From contig JAOZLK010000324.1 of assembly GCA_029934875.1 (NCBI GenBank), positions 1 to 5,611 of the forward strand: a stretch of DNA of 5,611 nucleotides. Reading direction: 5' to 3'. Below are positions 1 through 5,611 of the stretch, piece by piece. The stretch is from Bacteroidales bacterium (GTDB lineage: Bacteria; Bacteroidota; Bacteroidia; Bacteroidales; GCA-2748055). The notes below the pieces were generated by a model, which made no database searches, was not told the origin of the DNA, and saw only the letters and a list, made by a program, of their open reading frames with translations. Every line of letters begins with the position of its first letter. The first letter of the stretch is position 1. A program made the position numbers and the translations under genes.

Positions 1-292
1 GATAGTCAAAGAATCGCTTCTTATAATATATCCGGGTCTGTCGATCCACAAGTTCGTAACGATCTTTCACAACCTCCAGCCACAGCCCGTTAATGTTGCT
101 GTCGTGACTGAAGAAACGGTGAGGCCCCAGGTCTACTCTTTGTCCCCACAGGGTGATGGTTTTTGAGAGCCCTCCCACAGCTTCTGCTTTCTCATAGACA
201 TCGATGGCCGTCACACTTTTCCCAAGTTCTTTTGAGAGTTCATATGCAGCTGTCATACCGGCAGGTCCGGCTCCTATAATTGCTATCCTCAT
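1..292 (-). CDS. FAD-dependent oxidoreductase, Glf/amine-oxidase-like (N-terminal part, runs off left edge)
   Basis: The first 97 codons of a flavoprotein are visible; the rest lies beyond the left edge. The ATG at 290-292 is followed at once by a Rossmann dinucleotide-binding motif: GAGPAG at residues 7-12 after a short hydrophobic strand, an acidic residue (E34) where the FAD ribose is normally bound, and the GG pair at 40-41. DLGPHRFFS (54-62) and RIYYKKRFFDY (87-97) resemble the conserved N-terminal blocks of flavoproteins annotated as protoporphyrinogen-oxidase-like, amine-oxidase-like or UDP-galactopyranose-mutase-like. Many of these sit in polysaccharide loci and have no proven substrate. 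The protein is probably cytosolic; no signal peptide is seen. The gene starts 10 bases after the upstream glycosyltransferase stop, with a weak AAGAAG purine run before the ATG, so the two are probably cotranscribed. FAD binding is well supported; the reaction is unknown, and a role in sugar or lipid-carrier metabolism is inferred from context only. Confidence 0.85.
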   Translation of the reverse strand, partial: MRIAIIGAGPAGMTAAYELSKELGKSVTAIDVYEKAEAVGGLSKTITLWGQRVDLGPHRFFSHDSNINGLWLEVVKDRYELVDRQTRIYYKKRFFDY

Positions 293-302
293 TTACACTT
301 CT

Positions 303-3011
303 TTATCCTGGCAGGCTGCCGGCTCTTGCTCTTACTTCCCGAGCCCTTTCAATATCGCCGTAGAATTCATAAAGATCGGCCAGTTTCAAATAGGCCATTT
401 TGAATCTTGAATTGTAACGAATGGCCTGCTTCAGGTTGTATTCAGCATTGTCCCTGTCATCCTTCTGCGCATAACAGAGCCCCAGATTATAATAACCCGA
501 GTAAAATTTATAGTTGGACCTGATTGCAAGGTTTATGACCCGGATGGCTTCATCAAGCAGGGCCACATTGCGGGTGTACTCTGCTTCAATAAGATATGAA
601 TAGCCTTTTATATTAAGGGCTTTATCGTAGTCAGGGTAAACCTCCAGTAATTTATCCATAGTAGATCTTGCCTCGGTGAACTGGAGGAAGGCTGAATAGG
701 CATTCCCAAGTTCAAGGAGGGCGATTTCATTGTTTGGATCATACTCCACAGCACTCTCCAGATGGTGAAGCGCTTTTTGAAGTTTCACTTCGCTCTGTTC
801 TACCATTGCCTCGGCCAGGAATTTGGAGCCGAAGAAATCGTCCCGATTCTTCCTTTCAACAATAGCAGCCACCACCACGTCGTCCACCTTGATTTCATGA
901 ATGGTGTTTTTTGGTGGCCACATGCCGTTCCTTAGCTGAGAGGGGTGGAGGTAATTACAATAGAGAATGGCATAGTCCCAGTCGTATTTACCCCGGTCGT
1001 AATACCTGCTGTAACTTGTTTGTACCCTGTCTTTATACTCCCTGAAATAATAAGAGATTGAAAAATTACTGACCACTTTCACAGGGCGCTCACTGGTGCT
1101 TTCCAGCTGAGGAAGAATGTCCCGGATAAAATAGTCGGATGCCGGTTTCAGGCTGTTGGTATAGTAATCGGTTTCAAAGATTCCTGCCGTTTTGTTGATT
1201 CCCCCCGACAGTTCATTAAAATAGATGTAGGTATTGGGATGGTTGCGAATTATGTGTCTTAGCGGATGGAACAGACCGGCCACAAGCAGAGCGATGAGGG
1301 CATACCTGATACCTTGTTTCTTTATTTTCCAGAGCAGACTGCTGAGCGCCATGGCTGATAATGCCACCATGGAGGGATAGACGAATAACATATGCCTCCA
1401 GCCTCCATAGACATTTGATTCCCTGTAGATGATGAATATAACAGGGAAGAGGAGGGTAAACCATAGCATGAAATAGAAGAATCCATTCCCGCTTTTCCGG
1501 TCGGTGAACCAGGTAAACAGGGAAGCGATGCATCCCAGGAGAACCAAAGCCGGAATGGTGAGTATCATATTTTTGGGAATGTAGTGCCAGGGAAGGTTGT
1601 CGGACCAAAGAATTATTCCATCGTATAATACACGAATTGAAACCTGGATATCGGACATCACCTTGAATGCCTTTATGGGATGGTTGATGATATCCTGGAG
1701 GGCATAGGGCCAGGTCAGAAGGCTTAAGAGATAGCCTCCCAGGGAAATCGCCAGCAGTGTGCCCATTCCCCGAAGGACAAAGATCCACCAGCGGGGCGAA
1801 AAGAATTTCCAGGGCCACTTTTGAAGAAGCAGGTAGAGTCCGGCAAAGGTGAACAGGTAGGGGACCAAAAGGAGCCCCCCGATCCTGATTCCGTTGGCCC
1901 ATGCGATGCCCACAGCGATCCAGATTGCTGAACGGACACTGATCTTTGGTAGTTTTTTCAGGAAGAGGACCATGTGGTAGAGGGCAAAGACATTCCCAAG
2001 GGCAAAGGGAATATCCATGGGATTATTGAATGCATGGCCCAGGAACCTGGGAGAAAGGAATATCAGAATCATAGCCAGCAGTCCACCTGAATACCCGGAA
2101 AACAGTCGCACAAGGAGCCCGGTGAAGAGTATTGCTGCAGCCCCTGAAAGCGCTGTCATCACATGCCTGGCCTCGTAGGCGTGATCCTGAAGGCTGAACA
2201 GGCGAATAATGAGGTAGGTGAAAAAGTCAAAGGACTGCCCATAGAAATTGAGCTTGTTTTTGGAGTCGTTCAGAGCTGCCGGGTCATCCTCTGCGAAATA
2301 ACGATAGACTTTGGCTGCATGCTGGTAGTGCTTGACATCATCACCTGACAGTCCTGCATCCAGGCTCAAAATGGGCAGGATGAGGAATATGGCTATGGCA
2401 AGGGCAAAGAATGCCAGCCTGAACAGCGGGCTTTCCTTTGTAAAGAAAAGGTCCTTTAATGCAGGGATTCGGGCCTCTTTAAGCGCAAGGCCTGTGTTCC
2501 ATGCCAGGTTCAGGCTGATCCTCTTCTTCAGAAGACCCGGGCCTTTCTTAACGCTCTTAAAGGGTGCTTCCTGGTGGATCAGTATATTTTCCCGACCGAA
2601 CCCAAGCTTCCCCATAATTAAGCGGATTACGCCCGGGTCTGGAATGCCATCACTTCCATAAAGAGCAAGCAAGTATCTCATTACATCCGAAGGAAGTATG
2701 AGTCCTCCCGGGCCACTGCCCTTTTTACCGGAAAATGAGAAGTCCCAGTATTGCTTTGTGGAATATAATTCGGGAAGGGGGAGGTTTATGAACTCACCAG
2801 GATTCACCTGGCTCTCCATGTTCAAGGATTCAAAGATAACTACGTACCCGTCGTGAATGCCCTCGGGTTTATCCTCATAAATGAGTTGTTCGGGTTTGAG
2901 TTTTTCTGCAAATGCGGAAAGAAATCCTGTTGCATCAGTTATTTGTTCCTGACCGGGCAGCAGGAACTGAAGGGAAAAACTGGTTTTTTTATGAGGGATT
3001 TTTTTTGCCAT
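303..3011 (-). CDS. GT-C type membrane glycosyltransferase (family 39-like) with N-terminal extension and C-terminal TPRs
   Basis: A 902-residue polytopic membrane protein. Residues 1 to about 190 are soluble and unrecognised. A first membrane helix lies at about 196-215, followed by an acidic GDD at 223-225 in the first external loop, where GT-C enzymes of the PMT/ArnT type carry catalytic acidic residues. Many further helices run to about 575, with SPRFLGHAFNNPMD (320-333) and GGWRH (536-540), both reminiscent of family 39-like proteins. A soluble region (about 585-725), probably periplasmic, precedes about four TPR-like repeats (740-895). The likely role is transfer of a sugar from a polyprenyl-phosphate donor to an envelope acceptor; donor and acceptor cannot be read from sequence. 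The frame stays open upstream to a TTG at 3054-3056, but I chose the ATG at 3009-3011: it begins MAKKIPHKK, and the TTG would precede the candidate transcription start. No clear Shine-Dalgarno is seen. The flavoprotein gene follows after 10 bases. The general class is fairly sure. Confidence 0.85.
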   Translation of the reverse strand: MAKKIPHKKTSFSLQFLLPGQEQITDATGFLSAFAEKLKPEQLIYEDKPEGIHDGYVVIFESLNMESQVNPGEFINLPLPELYSTKQYWDFSFSGKKGSGPGGLILPSDVMRYLLALYGSDGIPDPGVIRLIMGKLGFGRENILIHQEAPFKSVKKGPGLLKKRISLNLAWNTGLALKEARIPALKDLFFTKESPLFRLAFFALAIAIFLILPILSLDAGLSGDDVKHYQHAAKVYRYFAEDDPAALNDSKNKLNFYGQSFDFFTYLIIRLFSLQDHAYEARHVMTALSGAAAILFTGLLVRLFSGYSGGLLAMILIFLSPRFLGHAFNNPMDIPFALGNVFALYHMVLFLKKLPKISVRSAIWIAVGIAWANGIRIGGLLLVPYLFTFAGLYLLLQKWPWKFFSPRWWIFVLRGMGTLLAISLGGYLLSLLTWPYALQDIINHPIKAFKVMSDIQVSIRVLYDGIILWSDNLPWHYIPKNMILTIPALVLLGCIASLFTWFTDRKSGNGFFYFMLWFTLLFPVIFIIYRESNVYGGWRHMLFVYPSMVALSAMALSSLLWKIKKQGIRYALIALLVAGLFHPLRHIIRNHPNTYIYFNELSGGINKTAGIFETDYYTNSLKPASDYFIRDILPQLESTSERPVKVVSNFSISYYFREYKDRVQTSYSRYYDRGKYDWDYAILYCNYLHPSQLRNGMWPPKNTIHEIKVDDVVVAAIVERKNRDDFFGSKFLAEAMVEQSEVKLQKALHHLESAVEYDPNNEIALLELGNAYSAFLQFTEARSTMDKLLEVYPDYDKALNIKGYSYLIEAEYTRNVALLDEAIRVINLAIRSNYKFYSGYYNLGLCYAQKDDRDNAEYNLKQAIRYNSRFKMAYLKLADLYEFYGDIERAREVRARAGSLPG

Positions 3012-3035
3012 CGTTGCCGTTTGCGAAATTCTTGG

Positions 3036-3069
3036 CAAAATACGAATTCTGATCAAAAGTCAGGGCAAA
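3036..3069 (-). promoter_or_regulatory. Weak candidate Bacteroidota promoter for the GT-C glycosyltransferase
   Basis: On the minus strand a TTTG (3066-3069) is followed 23 bases later by TATTTTG (3036-3042), a version of the TAnnTTTG -7 box with one spacer base missing. It would start transcription at about 3029, some 18 bases before the ATG, much like the short leader predicted for rpmH. The match is imperfect, the spacing is long, and the TTTG overlaps the T-run of the upstream terminator. The main argument is position: a gene behind a terminator needs a promoter here. Confidence 0.25.
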
Positions 3070-3099
3070 AAAATAACCAAACGGAATCCGGTCAGTTAT
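3067..3099 (-). terminator. Rho-independent terminator behind rpmH
   Basis: Read on the minus strand, bases 3099-3088 pair with 3084-3073 around a three-base loop (ATT). The twelve-position stem has nine Watson-Crick pairs, two G-T wobbles and one C-T mismatch, closed at the top by CGG/CCG. Six T residues follow directly (3072-3067). It begins 28 bases after the rpmH stop codon, the expected place for ending the rpmH transcript. On the plus strand the hairpin has no T-run behind it, so it appears to act in one direction only. Confidence 0.75.
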
Positions 3100-3127
3100 C
3101 TGTTATTTTGTGCTTAAGAATGAAACC

Positions 3128-3286
3128 TTAGACCTTGTGCCTTGGCTCATCGGAAACAGTCAGTTTCTTGCGCCCTTTCTTCCTGCGGGAAGCAATAACA
3201 CCGCGACCACTTGCAGTTGCCATGCGCTCCTTAAAGCCGTGTTTATTCTTCCTTTTTCTGTTTGATGGTTGAAATGTCCTCTTCAT
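3128..3286 (-). CDS. rpmH: 50S ribosomal protein L34
   Basis: A 52-residue, very basic protein that belongs to the large ribosomal subunit, where L34 binds 23S rRNA. It begins [18 protein letters not shown], the family signature, continues with the [20 protein letters not shown] core (residues 21-40), and ends in [12 protein letters not shown], a tail like that of Bacteroidota L34 proteins. Length is normal for the phylum. The start is fixed by the universal MKRTFQPS beginning. No Shine-Dalgarno is visible in the AT-rich leader (ACGTATTGTT before the ATG). The gene has its own promoter (3309-3338) and terminator (3067-3099), so it looks like a single-gene transcript. rnpA, its usual downstream partner in many bacteria, is absent here. 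Identification is essentially certain. Confidence 0.98.
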   Translation of the reverse strand: MKRTFQPSNRKRKNKHGFKERMATASGRGVIASRRKKGRKKLTVSDEPRHKV

Positions 3287-3308
3287 AACAATACGTGTTT
3301 TGAGCGTG

Positions 3309-3338
3309 CAAAAGTAGTCATTTTTTTAAATAAACAAT
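3309..3338 (-). promoter_or_regulatory. Bacteroidota-type promoter of rpmH
   Basis: On the minus strand a perfect TAnnTTTG -7 box, TACTTTTG, occupies 3309-3316. A -33 element ATTG (3335-3338; consensus TTTG) lies 18 bases upstream, within the normal spacing for the primary sigma factor of Bacteroidota. Transcription should start near 3300-3303, leaving a leader of about 15 bases before the rpmH ATG. The -33 element and most of the spacer lie inside the last codons of rsmG, and the -7 box begins one base past its stop codon. Confidence 0.75.
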
Positions 3339-3935
3339 CGTTTTTGTGGAAAAAAATGACTCTTCGAAGAGCTCAGAAATGGGAAATAATTGCACCCTTT
3401 GCCGGAAAGGACCCAATTCAGTTTCCAGATCGCCTCCTTTAAGGGCAATCAGTCCGCTCTTTTGCTTGCCTCCGGATGCTTTTATCAGGGGCTCCGTCCA
3501 TTCATGGAGCCTGGGAAAGGCTGTTACTGCCCTGGATACCACAAAGTCCACCTTTGGGCCAAAAGTTTCGGCCCTTTGATGCAGGGCTTTAACATTTTTA
3601 AGTCCCAATGTGGAGCTAATCTCCTTAACCATGCCGATCTTTTTACCTATGGAATCGATCAGGATGAATTCGCATTCAGGGAATATAATAGCCAGGGGAA
3701 TGCCTGGAAAACCACCTCCTGTTCCGATATCTATCACTGATTGTCCCGCATCGAAATCAAATATTTTTGCAATGGCCATGGAGTGAAGAATATGTCTTTC
3801 TTCAAGGTGCTCTATGTCTTTCCTGGATATAATGTTGACCTTTTGATTCAGGCCGGGAATGACTTCAATAAGTTTCCGGAATTGTCTCTCCTGGGTAGCA
3901 TCAAGCAGGGGAAAGTATTTTCGGATCAGTTCCAT
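3318..3935 (-). CDS. rsmG: 16S rRNA (guanine527-N7)-methyltransferase RsmG (GidB)
   Basis: A 205-residue cytosolic SAM-dependent methyltransferase that modifies G527 of 16S rRNA in the 530 loop; loss in other bacteria gives low-level streptomycin resistance. Length is normal for the family. Seen in order: NIISRKD (34-40) and RHILHSMAI (48-56), typical of the N-terminal half; the SAM-binding loop [15 protein letters not shown] (69-83), a near-diagnostic RsmG motif; the acidic end of the next strand, LID (92-94); and VSRAV (133-137) with the downstream LIALKGG (162-168). The ATG is preceded by GGAGAAG (3945-3951) at 9 bases, one of the few good Shine-Dalgarno sites here, and lies 3 bases after the sigma factor stop. 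It is probably in an operon with that gene, possibly translationally coupled. Its 3' end carries the -33 element of the rpmH promoter. Confidence 0.97.
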   Translation of the reverse strand: MELIRKYFPLLDATQERQFRKLIEVIPGLNQKVNIISRKDIEHLEERHILHSMAIAKIFDFDAGQSVIDIGTGGGFPGIPLAIIFPECEFILIDSIGKKIGMVKEISSTLGLKNVKALHQRAETFGPKVDFVVSRAVTAFPRLHEWTEPLIKASGGKQKSGLIALKGGDLETELGPFRQRVQLFPISELFEESFFSTKTIVYLKK

Positions 3936-3938
3936 TGA

Positions 3939-4544
3939 TTATGGCTTCTCCATTGAACGGCTAAGTATATTCAGAAGTAACTCCCTCGCCCTGAATAATT
4001 GTGCTTTAACGGTTCCTATGGGGATATCAAGCTCCGTCGCAATTTCTTCATAAGAGAACTCTTTGAAATAGCGCAGCTCAACCAGTTGCCTGTAGCGGGG
4101 TTTTAATTTCGACACTATATTGCGCATATGCTTGACCTTCTGCTTGTTGATCATGGTCAATTCAGGGTCAAGCGTGTCAGCCTGAATCATAGCAGAAGGC
4201 AGAAGTGAATCCTCACCATCAAGGGTCTGGTCCAGCGAGACATGACTGGCACGTTTCTTCCGTATATGGTCGATACAGTTATTGGTTGCGATCTTAAAGA
4301 GCCAGGTTGAAAAGGCGTAGTTCGGGGTATACTGATCAATATTTTTAAATGCTTTCCCGAAGGCTTCAATGGTCAGGTCCTCTGCGTCGATGGGGCTATT
4401 CACCATTTTCAGAAGCATGAAATAGATGGCATCTCTGTATCGTCCCAGGAGCTCTCCGTAGGCAAGTTGATCCCCTTTCCTGGCTTTTCCCACCAGGTCC
4501 ATATCCTGCTGCGCTTTCAGCGAAAGATTGGGATTTAACTCCAT
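3939..4544 (-). CDS. RNA polymerase sigma factor, sigma-70 family, ECF type
   Basis: A 201-residue sigma factor with the two-domain ECF layout. Region 2 spans about residues 27-98: DAEDLTIEAFGKAF (53-66) is the core-binding part and FSTWLFKIATNNCIDHIRKK (78-97) the -10 recognition part. A linker of roughly 40 residues (about 99-135) follows. Region 4 (about 136-190) holds a helix-turn-helix, FSYEEIATELDIPIGTVKAQ (163-182), for -35 recognition. No region 1.1 or 3 is seen. The ATG overlaps the upstream glycosyltransferase gene by 10 bases, suggesting translational coupling; no clear Shine-Dalgarno precedes it. A later Met (residue 15, MDLVGKARKGD) is a possible alternative start that would remove the overlap while keeping region 2 intact. 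rsmG follows after 3 bases. No anti-sigma gene lies downstream, where ECF factors often have one. The class is certain; the regulon and signal are unknown. Confidence 0.95.
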   Translation of the reverse strand: MELNPNLSLKAQQDMDLVGKARKGDQLAYGELLGRYRDAIYFMLLKMVNSPIDAEDLTIEAFGKAFKNIDQYTPNYAFSTWLFKIATNNCIDHIRKKRASHVSLDQTLDGEDSLLPSAMIQADTLDPELTMINKQKVKHMRNIVSKLKPRYRQLVELRYFKEFSYEEIATELDIPIGTVKAQLFRARELLLNILSRSMEKP

Positions 4545-5611
4545 GATTGTTTTTTTGTTACAAATAAGTTGCTGATCCAGATGGCTCCAAGGATGAGTGG
4601 CAATACCAAATCAAGAAGCAGCGAAGATAGCAATAAATATTTTTCATTCAAACGCAACATTCCCAATTTAAAAATGCTCATTCTGATGATCACAAAAAGG
4701 CCAAAAATAATGGCCAGAGGAACATGCAGGGAGGATATGAGCATGAGGCTAATGAAAGAGGCATAAAGGAGCATGCGGCTGATTATTTCCAGTCCCAGCC
4801 TGAACTGGCTTGGCCTGTTGTATAATTTACCTGCAAGCAGGTGTCGTCGTTTTTGCCTGACCCAGGCTCCAAAACTTTCTTTAGGTATGGAGATGGTATG
4901 ACTTTCTTTTTCGATTTCAATGGAAGTGTTCTCTTTCACCGAATGCTGGTTTACAAACAAATCATCGTCACCCGAAGCGATGTGATAATGCCCTGCGAAA
5001 CCTTTATTTTTGAAAAACAGATCTTTACGGTAAGCCAGGTTCCTTCCCACACCCATATATGGCTTTCCTTTCAGGGCAAATGACAAATATTGAATTGCCG
5101 TAAAAACAGTTTCATAGCGGATGATAAGGTTAAGTAGTCCCTTTCGTTTTTCGTATCTCCCGTAACCCAGAACAATTTCCTTTCCACCACCCAGTTTACC
5201 TGCCATAAATTGCAGCCACAATTTGTCAGCTGGATAGCAATCGGCATCGCTAAGCAGCACATGATCATATTGAGCTGATTTCAGGCCAACGGTGAGGGCC
5301 AGCTTTTTACCATGGGTAAATTTTTCATTCAGGGGGATGTTGGTGTAGCGCAGATTGCCATAACGCACTTTCATTTCCGATAGTAACTCTTCAGTATGAT
5401 CGGTGGAGCAGTCATTGACCACCACGACCTCGAATTTGGGGTAGACCTGTTCAAGTACCCGGGGGAGGAAGTTCTCCAAATTCTTTGCTTCATTCCGGGC
5501 ACAGACTACTATGGAAATTCCTTTGCTGCTGTTTTTCCTCTTTTCAGGTTTATAAAGGGGCAGCCTGATGTATATGCCCAGGTAATAGAAGCATTGGACC
5601 AGGAGGGTGCT
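4535..5611 (-). CDS. Membrane-anchored family 2 glycosyltransferase (5' end beyond right edge)
   Basis: The last 358 residues of a GT-A fold glycosyltransferase are visible. The frame is open to the right edge, so the start is outside. A TTG at 5477-5479 could be mistaken for a start, but the residues before it form the expected first strand of the domain, ISIVVCARNEAKNLENFLP (32-50), preceded by a partial hydrophobic segment (about 1-19). Family 2 features follow: VVVVNDCSTDHTEELL (62-77), with N66-D67 contacting the nucleotide; SDADCYP (121-127), the DxD metal and sugar-nucleotide motif; GDDDL (214-218), likely holding the catalytic base; and RQKRRH (252-257), resembling the QxxRW site of processive enzymes. 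Three probable helices (about 277-294, 296-312 and 325-350) anchor the C-terminus. It probably adds sugar to a lipid-linked or exported glycan on the cytoplasmic face; substrate unknown. It overlaps the sigma gene by 10 bases. Confidence 0.92.
   Translation of the reverse strand, partial: STLLVQCFYYLGIYIRLPLYKPEKRKNSSKGISIVVCARNEAKNLENFLPRVLEQVYPKFEVVVVNDCSTDHTEELLSEMKVRYGNLRYTNIPLNEKFTHGKKLALTVGLKSAQYDHVLLSDADCYPADKLWLQFMAGKLGGGKEIVLGYGRYEKRKGLLNLIIRYETVFTAIQYLSFALKGKPYMGVGRNLAYRKDLFFKNKGFAGHYHIASGDDDLFVNQHSVKENTSIEIEKESHTISIPKESFGAWVRQKRRHLLAGKLYNRPSQFRLGLEIISRMLLYASFISLMLISSLHVPLAIIFGLFVIIRMSIFKLGMLRLNEKYLLLSSLLLDLVLPLILGAIWISNLFVTKKQSWS

Noticed and set aside
1216..1902. A 228-codon minus-strand open frame inside the large glycosyltransferase gene
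   Set aside because: It overlaps the membrane-domain coding sequence in another frame, has no recognisable motif, and is rich in His, Pro, Ser and Arg in the way shadow frames are.
2332..2661. A 109-codon plus-strand open frame, basic and Arg-rich
   Set aside because: Antisense to the N-terminal part of the glycosyltransferase, with a composition expected from the complement of its codons.
3012..3056. A 15-residue N-terminal extension of the glycosyltransferase from a TTG start
   Set aside because: TTG is a rare start, the segment precedes the candidate transcription start, and an ATG beginning MAKKIPHKK follows in frame.
3101..3112. Plus-strand TTATTTTG resembling a -7 promoter box
   Set aside because: It does not match TAnnTTTG exactly, lacks a suitable upstream element, and points towards no plus-strand gene.
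3390..3740. A 116-codon plus-strand open frame antisense to rsmG
   Set aside because: It lies wholly within a certain rsmG gene and shows no family motif; it is a shadow frame.
5477..5479. TTG as the start of the family 2 glycosyltransferase
   Set aside because: The frame continues upstream to the window edge and encodes the conserved ISIVVCARNE strand, so the true start is outside.

Overview
The window looks like a chromosomal segment of a Bacteroidota bacterium, probably Bacteroidales or a related order. The reasons are a near-perfect Bacteroidota promoter (TAnnTTTG -7 box) in front of rpmH, mostly weak Shine-Dalgarno sites, an L34 protein of the usual type, and a membrane glycosyltransferase/TPR protein of a kind common in that phylum. 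This placement is inferred; no rRNA marker is present.

All six genes lie on the minus strand, so transcription runs from the right edge to the left. In transcription order they are: (1) a membrane family 2 glycosyltransferase (4535-5611), whose start lies beyond the right edge; (2) an ECF-type sigma factor (3939-4544), overlapping gene 1 by 10 bases; (3) rsmG, the 16S rRNA m7G527 methyltransferase (3318-3935), 3 bases further on; (4) rpmH, ribosomal protein L34 (3128-3286), too short for a routine ORF search, with its own promoter overlapping the 3' end of rsmG and a terminator hairpin behind it (3067-3099); (5) a large GT-C type membrane glycosyltransferase with an unusual N-terminal extension and C-terminal TPRs (303-3011); (6) the first 97 codons of a Glf/amine-oxidase-like FAD flavoprotein (1-292), which continues past the left edge.

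Three transcription blocks are suggested. GT2-sigma-rsmG are packed tightly enough to be one operon with translational coupling. rpmH is a short, separately promoted and terminated unit. GT-C plus flavoprotein form a third unit, 10 bases apart, probably acting in envelope or polysaccharide glycosylation. No stretch over 300 bases lacks a gene; the longest gap (3012-3127, 116 bases) holds the rpmH terminator and a weak promoter candidate.

I see no CRISPR array, insertion sequence, tRNA, phage gene or defence system, and no clear sign of a wholly new system. The points most worth checking are the roughly 190-residue unrecognised N-terminal domain on the glycosyltransferase, the ECF sigma factor without a neighbouring anti-sigma gene, and the rsmG-rpmH arrangement without rnpA.
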